Below, one piece after another: positions 1 to 9,179 of a stretch of 64,000 nucleotides of DNA (its first letter is position 1; each line of letters starts with the position of its first letter). The notes beneath the pieces were generated by a model. The model ran no database searches and was not told the DNA's origin. It was given only the letters and a program-made list of their open reading frames with translations. The stretch is taken from NCBI RefSeq assembly GCF_004001045.1, contig NZ_BIMK01000023.1, positions 62,001-126,000 of the forward strand. Direction: 5' to 3'. The translations under genes and the position numbers were made by a program. This stretch comes from Paenibacillus chibensis. GTDB lineage: Bacteria; Bacillota; Bacilli; Paenibacillales; Paenibacillaceae.

Positions 1-163
1 CGGTTGCCTCGCCGCCCGCCAGCCGGATTTCTCGTACCACTTCATCTATCAGAGCTTGCTTCGTGCCATTGACCAGAACCTGGTAACCGGATTGTCCCAG
101 GTGAAGGGCAATGCTTCGACCAATTCCCCGAGTAGCGCCTGTAATTAAAGCTGTTTTGCTCAT
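1..163 (-). CDS. Short-chain dehydrogenase/reductase (SDR), N-terminal part
   Basis: Only the first ~54 residues lie in the window; the gene continues past the left edge. The N-terminus (MSKTALITGATRGIGRS) is a classical SDR Rossmann start with the TGxxxGIG cofactor loop, of the type seen in FabG-like 3-oxoacyl reductases. The catalytic Ser-Tyr-Lys region is outside, so activity cannot be judged. Its ATG shares one base with the stop codon of the MaoC gene before it (TGATG), so it is translationally coupled and is the last visible gene of the BirA-controlled operon. In that context a 3-ketoacyl-CoA (or -ACP) reductase is the natural reading; this is inference. Confidence 0.85.
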   Translation of the reverse strand, partial: MSKTALITGATRGIGRSIALHLGQSGYQVLVNGTKQALIDEVVREIRLAGGEAT

Positions 164-504
164 CAGAACTTCTCCTTCACCGAAAAAGCGCCTTGTGCGA
201 TCACCTCGCCAGGATCTGCTGTGACCGTTACGCGCACTTCTTCATCAGATACTTCAAAGTGAAAATCCACGTCCGTATCCACCAACAGCGGCTCAAGAAA
301 TTTCATATGATATGTTGTAATCCATTGCGATGGATGTTGGGTTAAATACAAGGCTTGCGCGAGCCCCATCATGTACATGCCATGCGCAATCGGCCTCTTG
401 TATCCAGCCTGTGCTGCGGCTTCCTGTTCCAGATGAATGGGCGCTGTATCTTTAGAGACAGAAGCATAAGCTCTTACGGAGTCTGACGTGATTCGTTTCC
501 TCAT
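163..504 (-). CDS. MaoC-type (R)-enoyl-CoA hydratase subunit, C-terminal hot-dog type
   Basis: A 113-residue single hot-dog protein. Residues ~13-42 carry the hydratase-2 signature: YASVSKDTAPIH followed by AAAQAGYKRPIAHGM. The Asp and His of D-x-x-P-[IL]-H, the catalytic pair of MaoC/PhaJ hydratases, are present. It overlaps the preceding hot-dog gene by 4 bases (ATGA). Split MaoC_N/MaoC_C-like pairs form heterodimers in HadAB-type dehydratases, so the two products probably make one enzyme that hydrates or dehydrates a 3-hydroxyacyl-CoA/enoyl-CoA. Substrate unknown; biotin-operon context suggests a short or medium (possibly dicarboxylic) acyl chain. Confidence 0.85.
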   Translation of the reverse strand: MRKRITSDSVRAYASVSKDTAPIHLEQEAAAQAGYKRPIAHGMYMMGLAQALYLTQHPSQWITTYHMKFLEPLLVDTDVDFHFEVSDEEVRVTVTADPGEVIAQGAFSVKEKF

Positions 505-881
505 GATCTCTCACCTACCGATATGAGTACGGTTTCCGCCGTTACAATGGGTTCTCCCTCGCAAGTACAAACGAGGGTATGGGTGTATAAGGTTAATTCG
601 CCTTGACGTCCCGTTTTTTTCTCCAGCTTCGTTAATGATAATTCGCATTCCAAGGTCATCCCGGCTGTGATTGGAGCCTCGTACGAGAACCGCTGCGTGC
701 CGTGAATCAAGGGCCCGGTCAGGTTCAGCCAAGGAATGTCGAAGGCTTGCCAGAACAACACCGGCATCGTTGCGGGCGCAACGGGCACGCCGTTTACCAT
801 TTGCACGGGGGCTTCGATGCTTCGTGCATACTCCATGATCCATGTGTCGGTTATCTGCAATTGATGCCGGAGCTGCTTCAT
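501..881 (-). CDS. MaoC_N/FAS1-dehydratase-like hot-dog protein
   Basis: A 126-residue hot-dog protein resembling the N-terminal, non-catalytic half of two-domain MaoC dehydratases (FAS1_DH-like). Features are a GPLIHGTQRFSYEAPI segment, with the 'pre-HG' turn typical of this half, and a following beta-rich C-terminus. It lacks the D-x-x-P-x-H catalytic motif found in the next gene. It overlaps the thiolase gene upstream and the catalytic MaoC gene downstream by 4 bases each, so stoichiometric co-translation is likely. Probable role: substrate-binding partner of the heterodimeric hydratase. A stand-alone acyl-CoA thioesterase fold is an alternative. Confidence 0.75.
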   Translation of the reverse strand: MKQLRHQLQITDTWIMEYARSIEAPVQMVNGVPVAPATMPVLFWQAFDIPWLNLTGPLIHGTQRFSYEAPITAGMTLECELSLTKLEKKTGRQGELTLYTHTLVCTCEGEPIVTAETVLISVGERS

Positions 882-2029
882 TCGATCGCCTCCACGAGCG
901 CCGCAAGTCCGATGCCGCCTCCAATGCCAAGCGTGGCTAACCCCCGCTTGTATGGTTTATACTGCATTTCGGCGCATAAGCGGGTCATTAAAATGGCGCC
1001 GGACGCGCCGTATGGATGACCGATGGCCAGCGCGCCGCCGCCGAGATTTACCTTCTCCTCAGGTATTTGAAGCTCCTTCAGGGAAGCCAATACCTGCGAA
1101 GCGAAGGCTTCATTGAACTCTACGATATCCACATCGTCAATCGTCATATGCTGACGCTTTAGCAGCTTGTGTACGGCCGGAACCGGACCGATGCCTAATA
1201 CATCCGGATTTACACCCACTGCTTGGGCATCGACGAATCGCAAATCCGGCTTTAACTTGAGCTCCCGGCTTTTTTCAAGGGACATCATAAGAACCAGAGC
1301 GGCTCCGTCATTTAGCGGACAAGCGTTGCCCGCGGTTACGGTTCCTTGCTCCATGAATACAGGCGACAATTTCTTCAGCTTCTCCAGACTCGTATCAGAC
1401 CTTGGACATTCGTCAGTCGAAATCCACGTCCCCTGGACCTCCAGAGGCAGGATTTCCTGCAAAAACCGACCCGTTTGCTGAGCGTAAACCGCCTTTTGAT
1501 GGCTTTTGAGGGAATAGAGATCCTGAGCTTCTCTGGAAATACCAAATTTCCGGGCAACATTCTCCGCCGCAACTCCCATATCCGGGTCTCCGTAGGAGCT
1601 GGGCGTGAAGTGAGCCCGCGTGTACAGCTTCGGCACCCCCGTGAACGTTTGCGGTTTGGCCATTTTCCATGGAGCGCGGCTCGTGCTTTCAACCCCGCCC
1701 GCCAGATATACTTCGCCTGCCCCGCTCTGAATGAGTCTTGCCGCCATATGTATAGCCTCCAGACCGGAACCGCATTGCCGATCCACCGTAACCCCCGGAA
1801 CCGATACGGGAAGTCCCGCTTCCAAAGCAGCTACCCTGGCCGTATTGCCGCCAGGACCGACGACGTTGCCAATAATGACATCATCGATGATTTCGGGCGG
1901 TAAATCCGTTTCGGCAACCAAATGCCGAATAAGAGGAGCTAGCAACGACTCGGGTTCAAGCGTACTTAAACTGCCTCCCATTCTCCCGATCGGCGTCCGT
2001 TTTGCCATAATGATCACGGCTTCAGTCAT
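878..2029 (-). CDS. Thiolase family protein (YhfS-like) with altered active site
   Basis: A 383-residue thiolase-fold protein, slightly shorter than typical (~390). The acylated Cys is at C86 in VDRQCGSGLEA. NEAFA is at 306-310, and the His of GGALAIGHPYGASGA is H338. The C-terminal signature that normally reads ATxCxGGG reads LATLGIGGGIG here: residue 368 is Gly (codon GGC), not the Cys that acts as base in biosynthetic and degradative thiolases. Loss of this Cys should impair Claisen condensation but could leave acyl transfer. The position after bioY and an acyl-CoA ligase matches, from memory, the B. subtilis yhfU-yhfT-yhfS order. The start overlaps the ligase stop by 4 bases. Confidence 0.88.
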   Translation of the reverse strand: MTEAVIIMAKRTPIGRMGGSLSTLEPESLLAPLIRHLVAETDLPPEIIDDVIIGNVVGPGGNTARVAALEAGLPVSVPGVTVDRQCGSGLEAIHMAARLIQSGAGEVYLAGGVESTSRAPWKMAKPQTFTGVPKLYTRAHFTPSSYGDPDMGVAAENVARKFGISREAQDLYSLKSHQKAVYAQQTGRFLQEILPLEVQGTWISTDECPRSDTSLEKLKKLSPVFMEQGTVTAGNACPLNDGAALVLMMSLEKSRELKLKPDLRFVDAQAVGVNPDVLGIGPVPAVHKLLKRQHMTIDDVDIVEFNEAFASQVLASLKELQIPEEKVNLGGGALAIGHPYGASGAILMTRLCAEMQYKPYKRGLATLGIGGGIGLAALVEAIE

Positions 2030-3510
2030 ATCATCACTCTTTTCACAGATTCTTTCATCGCATGGCGAGCTATTTTTCCGCTGCTCGTATAGATGAATTG
2101 ATCTACGGTCATGAGCTGCTTCGGTGCTTTGTAGCTCGCCAGATCGTGGCGGCAGTGCTGTTTAATCTCTTCCGCCGATAAGCGCTTCTCTCCGTTCCAT
2201 TGGACAAGCGCGGTCACCGCCTCACCCCAATAGTCATCCGGTACGCCGAACACCATCACTTCCTTGATTTCCGGCAGCCGCTGCAGCACTGACTCCACTT
2301 CTTCGGGAAAAACGTTCAGGCCGCCGGATATGATCATATTTTTAGCGCGACCGGCCAGCCGCAAATATCCATCCGCATCCATGGACGCATAATCTCCGAG
2401 TCTCAGCCATCCTTCCCGAAAGACAGAGGCCGTTTCATCCGGCAAATGATCATATCCTGAAAATATCATGCCGCTTCGAATGTAGAGCTGCCCGGTGGTT
2501 CCGGACGGGACCTCCTGAAAATGTTCATCGCGGATGGAAACCTCAACGCCGTTGAACGGCCTGCCTACCGAATCCGGCTTGTTGTCGGCATAAACATCCG
2601 TATAACTGATGTAGCTCGCTTCAGAGGAGCCGTAATATTCATACAGCTTGGCATCGCCAAATATTTCTTTGCATCTCATCATGGACGCTTGAGACCATTT
2701 CCCGCCGGAGCTGATCAGCGCCTGAATTCGCGTCTGCCCTGGAGACGCCTCCTGCATCATGGATTCGATCATCGTTGGAACGACAAACAAAATCAATTCC
2801 GGTACCTGCTTGCACAGCTCCAGCACCTTTCCGGCAGTGAAATGCCGAATGATATGGAAAGTCGCTCCGAAGTACAAGCTTTGCATTAAGGCAAACAACG
2901 ACAGCGAGTGAACGAAGGGCCCCGGAGCCGAAAAATGCTTCATCGGGTTCAGCCGGAAGGCTTCACGCGTAGCCTCAAAGCTTTTGATCCAGGACAAGTG
3001 TGAGCGCAGGTATCCTTTGGGCATACCGGTTGTACCGGATGTAAAGCCGATAAATAATAATTCGTTGGTATCATCCATTTCGGCTTCCGGTTGAAGAGTT
3101 TCCAGCCACGGGTCATAGGAACCTTCTTCTTCATCAGAAAAGGTGAGCTGTCGGATTTCCCTAGCCTCCAGGCTCAGATTGTTAGCAAGCGCTTGGTCTG
3201 CGAAAATCATGGCGGGCTGACACTGTGCGATAACCGCATCCACTTCCGCTTTGCTCCATTTGGGATCCAAAGGGACCGGAATGCATCCGGCATAGACAGC
3301 CCCGAGCAACACTTCCACAAATTCAATGCGGTTCGCCGATAAAATAACGATCTTATCATGACCATGGACACGCTGCTCTTTTAGTCCTAAGGCGATTCTT
3401 TTGATCCTGTGAACCAGTACTGCATACGTCAGACTGCTCTTCTGATCCGTTAAAGCAATTCGCTTAGGATCATCCATCGCATGTTGAAGGATCGACGTTA
3501 CCAGATTCAT
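2026..3510 (-). CDS. Acyl-CoA synthetase (AMP-binding, YhfT-like)
   Basis: A 494-residue ANL-superfamily ligase that would activate a carboxylic acid to an acyl-CoA through an acyl-AMP. The P-loop is FTSGTTGMPKG (~residue 155), the A5-type motif YYGSSEAS, and the hinge/A8 region LGDYASMDADGYLRLAGR followed by SGGLNVFPEEVE. The A10 lysine is in TSSGKIARH near the C-terminus. A G-rich ribosome site (GGGTAGGTG) precedes the ATG by about 9 bases. It lies 31 bases after bioY and overlaps the thiolase gene. The BirA operator predicts derepression under low biotin, so the acid may be a biotin precursor such as a pimelate-type chain. Substrate specificity is not visible. Confidence 0.88.
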   Translation of the reverse strand: MNLVTSILQHAMDDPKRIALTDQKSSLTYAVLVHRIKRIALGLKEQRVHGHDKIVILSANRIEFVEVLLGAVYAGCIPVPLDPKWSKAEVDAVIAQCQPAMIFADQALANNLSLEAREIRQLTFSDEEEGSYDPWLETLQPEAEMDDTNELLFIGFTSGTTGMPKGYLRSHLSWIKSFEATREAFRLNPMKHFSAPGPFVHSLSLFALMQSLYFGATFHIIRHFTAGKVLELCKQVPELILFVVPTMIESMMQEASPGQTRIQALISSGGKWSQASMMRCKEIFGDAKLYEYYGSSEASYISYTDVYADNKPDSVGRPFNGVEVSIRDEHFQEVPSGTTGQLYIRSGMIFSGYDHLPDETASVFREGWLRLGDYASMDADGYLRLAGRAKNMIISGGLNVFPEEVESVLQRLPEIKEVMVFGVPDDYWGEAVTALVQWNGEKRLSAEEIKQHCRHDLASYKAPKQLMTVDQFIYTSSGKIARHAMKESVKRVMI

Positions 3511-3541
3511 ATCTCATCACACCTACCCTTTATTCCGCTGC

Positions 3542-4096
3542 TTATGCGTTTCTGATTTTGTCTTCGATCGGACTGATTGCTTTTAATTGAACGGCAATGA
3601 CCGCGGCAATGATCGCTTTGATGCAGTCACCCGGCAAAAACGCGGAAGCGCCCGCAAGACCGGCCCACACGGAAGTATGCGTAATAAGCGCCATAACCGG
3701 CGCACCGATCAAACTGACAAGGAGCACTCCAAACACGATATTGATGATGAAGACCTTCCATGTTTTCATGGTTGGCCATACCTTTTCGGTTGCATATCCA
3801 ATACAGAATGCAGCTACAGGCCAACTGAATATGTATCCGGCAGACGGGCCTACAAGGACGGAAAGCCCTCCGCGTCCTCCAGATAACAAAGGTAAACCTA
3901 ATGCGACCAGAACGATGAATAATATCAAACTGATTCCTGCGGTTTTCTTGCCCAAAAAGCAACCTGCCAGCATAATCCCCAGCGTTTGCGCGGTAATGGG
4001 AACCGGGATAAACCCGAGGGGTATGGGTGGAATCATGCCTAACACGCCGATGAAGGCGGCGAATAATGCCGCGAATACCATTTCTTTTGTTCTCAA
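3542..4096 (-). CDS. bioY: BioY biotin transporter S-component (ECF type)
   Basis: A 184-residue integral membrane protein with about six hydrophobic segments. It has BioY hallmarks: PITAQTLGIMLAG (~residues 33-45), GPSAGYIFSWP and the LPGDCIKA motif near the C-terminus. The start is TTG, chosen because GGAGGT lies 7 bases upstream (4104-4109) and no ATG fits better. BioY binds biotin and works alone or with an ECF EcfA-EcfA'-EcfT module, which is not in this window. It is the first gene of the operon, about 57 bases from the inferred transcription start of a promoter overlapped by a BirA site. Regulation by BirA-biotinyl-AMP is therefore expected. Confidence 0.95.
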   Translation of the reverse strand: MRTKEMVFAALFAAFIGVLGMIPPIPLGFIPVPITAQTLGIMLAGCFLGKKTAGISLILFIVLVALGLPLLSGGRGGLSVLVGPSAGYIFSWPVAAFCIGYATEKVWPTMKTWKVFIINIVFGVLLVSLIGAPVMALITHTSVWAGLAGASAFLPGDCIKAIIAAVIAVQLKAISPIEDKIRNA

Positions 4097-4159
4097 GTGT
4101 GCTACCTCCGTGCTTCGATCTTATTTTTACGATTAGAGTCGACACCTAATGTAGTTGCA

Positions 4160-4188
4160 ATTATAGTCCGATGTTTCCATATTGTAAA
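4160..4188 (-). promoter_or_regulatory. SigmaA promoter of the bioY operon
   Basis: On the minus strand a -35 box TTTACA (4183-4188) is separated by exactly 17 bases from a perfect -10 TATAAT (4160-4165). The -35 lies inside the proximal BirA half-site, so BirA binding would block RNA polymerase. The predicted start is near 4153. Confidence 0.82.
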
Positions 4189-4214
4189 CCAATAATTTTC
4201 ATTGTGGTTGACAA
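4182..4214. promoter_or_regulatory. BirA operator
   Basis: TTGTAAACC (4182-4190), a 15-base spacer, then GGTTGACAA (4206-4214) form an inverted repeat. It matches the BirA operator known from E. coli and predicted across bacteria (TTGTAAACC-N14-16-GGTTTACAA) at all but one position. It overlaps the -35 of the bioY promoter, the usual position for repression by BirA-biotinyl-5'-AMP. Confidence 0.88.
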
Positions 4215-4273
4215 TGTATGCAAAATTGAGCCTTTTTTGATCCTCCAGCTTATAAAGGACGCCGTGAAAATAC

Positions 4274-4306
4274 AAAAAACCGGAAGAATCGGCATTCTTC
4301 CGGTTT
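4274..4306 (-). terminator. Minus-directed intrinsic terminator upstream of bioY
   Basis: A 13-bp stem (4277-4289 / 4294-4306, loop CGGC) is followed on the minus strand by a T-run. It points toward bioY but lies before its promoter and after no minus-strand gene. It would stop antisense readthrough from the esterase region and insulate the BirA promoter. Confidence 0.7.
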
Positions 4307-4385
4307 GTGGTAAAGCTTATTCTCAGGCATATATTTCATAAATTGTGACATTATAACGCGTAATCGTCCATAAGGAGGGCAGCCC

Positions 4386-4955
4386 ATGGATTTCACATGG
4401 ATTTGGGATTCATTTATTTTGATTATTGCCGCAATGATCCTTCTGCGGATTGCCGGAAGGAAGTCGATTGCCCAAATGAGCGTCGTAACCACGGTGATTA
4501 TCATATCGATCGGCACGACCATTGTGCAGCCCATCGCGAATCATAGCATCTATAAAGCTGTCGGATCTGCCGCTATTTTTATTGCGACTCTGCTTATTAT
4601 TGAGTATTTGCAAGTCAAGTTTAACTGGTTTGAAAAGATCATGACAGGAACCTCAAAAATTGTCATAGAGAACGGGCATATTATACATGAAAATTTGCGA
4701 TCTTTAAGAATGACGGTGGATCAATTGGAATTGAAGCTGCGTGAAAAAGGGATTTCCAATATCACCGACGTCAAAAACGCAACGATGGAAACCAATGGAC
4801 AGCTGGGATACGAGCTCATGCATCACGCCAAGCCTGTCACCAATGGAGACTTGGAGAAATGGCTGGGACTGAAGCAAGGCGAAGATCCCAACATGCTGTT
4901 TCAGGAGGTCATTCAAAATCACAACACGGAGTCCGTTGATTCCAGATGGCAATGA
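4386..4955 (+). CDS. DUF421 (YetF/YdfR-like) membrane protein
   Basis: A 189-residue protein of the YetF-type DUF421 family. There are about three N-terminal membrane segments (residues ~5-25, 33-50, 58-75), with LLRIAGRKSIAQMSVVT between the first two. A cytoplasmic domain with SLRMTVDQLELKLREKGI and a final VTNGDLEKWLGL follows. The domain is widespread in Bacillus spores and vegetative cells; its biochemical role is unsettled. An AAGGAGG site sits 7-8 bases before the ATG. It is a single-gene unit, convergent with the esterase gene. Confidence 0.85.
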   Translation: MDFTWIWDSFILIIAAMILLRIAGRKSIAQMSVVTTVIIISIGTTIVQPIANHSIYKAVGSAAIFIATLLIIEYLQVKFNWFEKIMTGTSKIVIENGHIIHENLRSLRMTVDQLELKLREKGISNITDVKNATMETNGQLGYELMHHAKPVTNGDLEKWLGLKQGEDPNMLFQEVIQNHNTESVDSRWQ

Positions 4956-4988
4956 TTAACACGCTTTACGACCGAGTTAAAAAAACCT

Positions 4989-5768
4989 TCACTTATTCTC
5001 CTTCAGCGGAAGCCAGGCAAGCACGTCCTGAATTTTGGCATCCCAATAGCCCCATTCATGGCTTCCTGGCCCTTCCTCATACGTATAGTCGAGATTTGTT
5101 TGTTTACATGCATTTCTAAATTGCACATTGTCGTCATATAGAAAGTCCTCGGTTCCGCAGCACTGATACAGCATCGGCTTTGGCCCCTCCGTCTGGCCAA
5201 TCTGCTCCAGCAGCCAGAATAGGTCGTCTTCCTTATTTTTCCTGGGATTATCTCCATAAATCAGCCTGTAATCCGGATGCCCGGCTGGATCCTCAAGAGG
5301 TTTCAAGCCATTCATGGCCCCCGATAAGGAAGCGGCAGCCGCGAAGCATTCCGGTTTGCGCAGTGCCAGCTTCATCGCCCCATAGCCTCCCATCGAGAGC
5401 CCGGCCACGAAATTATCCTCTCTGTCCGCCGACAGCGGAAAGAAAGACCTCGCGATGGCGGGCAGTTCTTCACTGATAAATGTCCAATACCGGTTTCCGT
5501 AAGCCATGTCGGTATAAAAGCTGCGATGCACTTGAGGCATGACGACAGCGAGTCCCGTGGCGGCTACATAACGTTCGATCGACGTTCTGCGAAGCCAGAT
5601 CGAATCATCGTCCGACAAGCCATGCAGCAAATAGAGCGTCGGATGCTTACCTTCGAGCTTATTGTTCTGCATACCGATTTGATGCTGCGTTTGCTGTGGT
5701 AAAATGACGGTCATCGTCGTGCTGAGCTGAAGCACATCCGAAAAAAAGTGGCATTGAATGAGTGCCAT
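4989..5768 (-). CDS. Alpha/beta-hydrolase esterase (EstA/tributyrin-esterase, FrmB-like)
   Basis: A 259-residue cytosolic hydrolase of the esterase-D/putative tributyrin esterase group. The nucleophile elbow is GLSMGGYGA. LYLLHGLSDDDSIW forms the oxyanion region, an Asp sits in CCGTEDFLYDDN, and the catalytic His is in GSHEWGYW near the C-terminus. I chose the ATG at 5768, which has an AGAGGTGA site at proper distance; an upstream in-frame TTG is possible. It would hydrolyse short-chain acyl esters; S-formylglutathione hydrolase is a related function but no formaldehyde genes are nearby. Monocistronic as far as visible. Confidence 0.87.
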   Translation of the reverse strand: MALIQCHFFSDVLQLSTTMTVILPQQTQHQIGMQNNKLEGKHPTLYLLHGLSDDDSIWLRRTSIERYVAATGLAVVMPQVHRSFYTDMAYGNRYWTFISEELPAIARSFFPLSADREDNFVAGLSMGGYGAMKLALRKPECFAAAASLSGAMNGLKPLEDPAGHPDYRLIYGDNPRKNKEDDLFWLLEQIGQTEGPKPMLYQCCGTEDFLYDDNVQFRNACKQTNLDYTYEEGPGSHEWGYWDAKIQDVLAWLPLKENK

Positions 5769-5921
5769 GACGAACAATCACCTCTCCATGATTAGGATTG
5801 AAAGAACGTAAAAACAGTTTCAGAATTTCTGGAGATAGCAGGAATTCTATTCCATTCTATTCTACCTTTTCATCGATAAAAATTCATTATGCAGATCGGA
5901 TTTAATTTAATGAACAACAGT

Positions 5922-5970
5922 AAAAAACCACCCAGCCCATTGGGAAAATCCCATGGAGTCTGGATGGTTT
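5922..5970 (-). terminator. Terminator of the mannitol PTS operon
   Basis: A long imperfect stem (AAACCATCCAG... pairing with ...CTGGGTGGTTT) with a TTTT-type loop is followed on the minus strand by six Ts. It begins 13 bases after the ptsH stop codon. Confidence 0.85.
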
Positions 5971-5982
5971 ATCCGTTCAAAT

Positions 5983-6246
5983 CTATTCCTCGTAAATTTT
6001 GGTCAGCATTTGACCCAGCTCCTGCAAAGCCTGCTGCTCCTGCTCGCCGTCCGTTTCAAGTCTAATTTCGTCACCGGCCGAAATACCCAGTGTCAACAGC
6101 CCAAGAGAGCTTTTTCCGTTAGCTTTTTTCTCGCCTTTGAACAAGGTGACTTTGCACGGAAACATGTTGGCTTTCTCCACGAAAAGCTTGGAGGGACGGG
6201 CGTGAAATCCTTGCGGATGAATAACTGTAAATGTTTGGTTTACCAT
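5983..6246 (-). CDS. ptsH: HPr-like phosphocarrier protein
   Basis: An 87-residue HPr. His15 sits in GFHARPS, the site phosphorylated by EI. Ser46 in GKSSLGLLTLGI is at the position phosphorylated by HPr kinase in Firmicutes, so it could serve both phosphotransfer and CcpA co-repression. The segment around Ser46 (NGKSSLG) differs from the usual LKSIMG of housekeeping HPr, which suggests a specialised paralogue. It is the last gene of the operon, 3 bases after ptsI. Partner: the EI of the preceding gene and the mannitol EIIA (MtlF). Confidence 0.93.
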   Translation of the reverse strand: MVNQTFTVIHPQGFHARPSKLFVEKANMFPCKVTLFKGEKKANGKSSLGLLTLGISAGDEIRLETDGEQEQQALQELGQMLTKIYEE

Positions 6247-6249
6247 GAC

Positions 6250-7974
<1,725 letters not shown>

Positions 7975-8042
7975 TCCAATACCTCCTTATTATTACGATT
8001 CATTCCGATTCGAATGATCTTTTGTATTCATGTGACCGTACC

Positions 8043-9179
8043 TCATTGCTCATAAGCAGCCATTACCTGCTGAGTCAGCACATGATCAGCATCCAGACCA
8101 CTCACTTCGGCAAAAGCATCGCGAACACCTTTTTCCGCAATCATGCTCTGCAGCTTCACGGCTTCCGGATCCTCTGCATAATCGAAATGCAGGGCAAGCG
8201 CCATCACCTTGGTCAGGTGTTCTGCACTTCCCCCCTGCTCCAATACCCGAAGAGCTGGCCGGATGAGACGGTCGTCAGGCGAAAGCTTGCGAATCGGCGA
8301 GCGTCCAACCCGGACGACCTCATCGCTCAGATAAGGGTTGCGGAATCGGTCCATGATTTTATGAATATAGGCTTCATGCTCCGACGCATTGAACCCGTAA
8401 GCCCGTACCAGCATGCTCCCGGTTTCCTGCAAGGCTCCGTTCACCAGATGGACCACTTCCTCATCCTTCATCGCTTCCTGGATCGTTGCATATCCCTTAT
8501 GATAGCCGGCATAGGCTGCGCTGCAATGACCTGTATTTACGGTGAAGAGCTTGCGCTCGATATAAGGAATCAAATCATCCACGTAATGAACTCCGCTGAT
8601 TTCCTTCGAACCCGGGAACATTTGCGACCGGTTGATCACCCATTCGTAGAAACGTTCCACGGTAACGGCGAGCGGATCTTCATGATGCTGCAGTGGGACA
8701 ATACGATCCACCGCGGAATCCGGAAAAGCAACGAGAGAAGCCGCCTTCTGCTGTTCCTCGGGTGACAGAAGAGCCAAAACATGCTCTTTTAACTGCGTAC
8801 TTGCTCCAATCGCATTTTCACAGGCAATGATATGGAGCGCGGATCCTCCGCGTTCCATCCGCAGCTTGATGCCCTCTGCGATGCCTGCCGCAATATGCTT
8901 CAAGATTGGAACGCCGACCGCGGTCGTAACCAAGTCAGCCGATGCCACCTCTTCAGCAACCGCTGCGGCATTCCGGCCATCAATGGCGCGAACTCCATGC
9001 ACCGCGATGCTTTCCCCGCTTTCATCCGCGATCGTAACTTCATAAGAACCGCGTTCTTGAAGCGCCTGGACCAGAGACTCGTTGACGTCGGAGAATACCA
9101 CTTCGTATCCCGACTGTGACAGCAGCAGACCGATGAAACCTCTGCCGATATTCCCTGCGCCGAAATGAAGTGCCTTCAT
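8043..9179 (-). CDS. mtlD: Mannitol-1-phosphate 5-dehydrogenase
   Basis: A 378-residue enzyme oxidising mannitol 1-phosphate to fructose 6-phosphate with NAD+. The start ALHFGAGNIGRGFIG is the diagnostic N-terminal NAD-binding motif of MtlD. SDVNE follows at the end of strand beta2, and the C-terminal domain shows KLFTVNTGHCSAAYAGY with the conserved catalytic-region Asn and His. Length matches the family (~380). Its start overlaps the mtlF stop by 4 bases, showing coupled translation. Confidence 0.96.
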   Translation of the reverse strand: MKALHFGAGNIGRGFIGLLLSQSGYEVVFSDVNESLVQALQERGSYEVTIADESGESIAVHGVRAIDGRNAAAVAEEVASADLVTTAVGVPILKHIAAGIAEGIKLRMERGGSALHIIACENAIGASTQLKEHVLALLSPEEQQKAASLVAFPDSAVDRIVPLQHHEDPLAVTVERFYEWVINRSQMFPGSKEISGVHYVDDLIPYIERKLFTVNTGHCSAAYAGYHKGYATIQEAMKDEEVVHLVNGALQETGSMLVRAYGFNASEHEAYIHKIMDRFRNPYLSDEVVRVGRSPIRKLSPDDRLIRPALRVLEQGGSAEHLTKVMALALHFDYAEDPEAVKLQSMIAEKGVRDAFAEVSGLDADHVLTQQVMAAYEQ

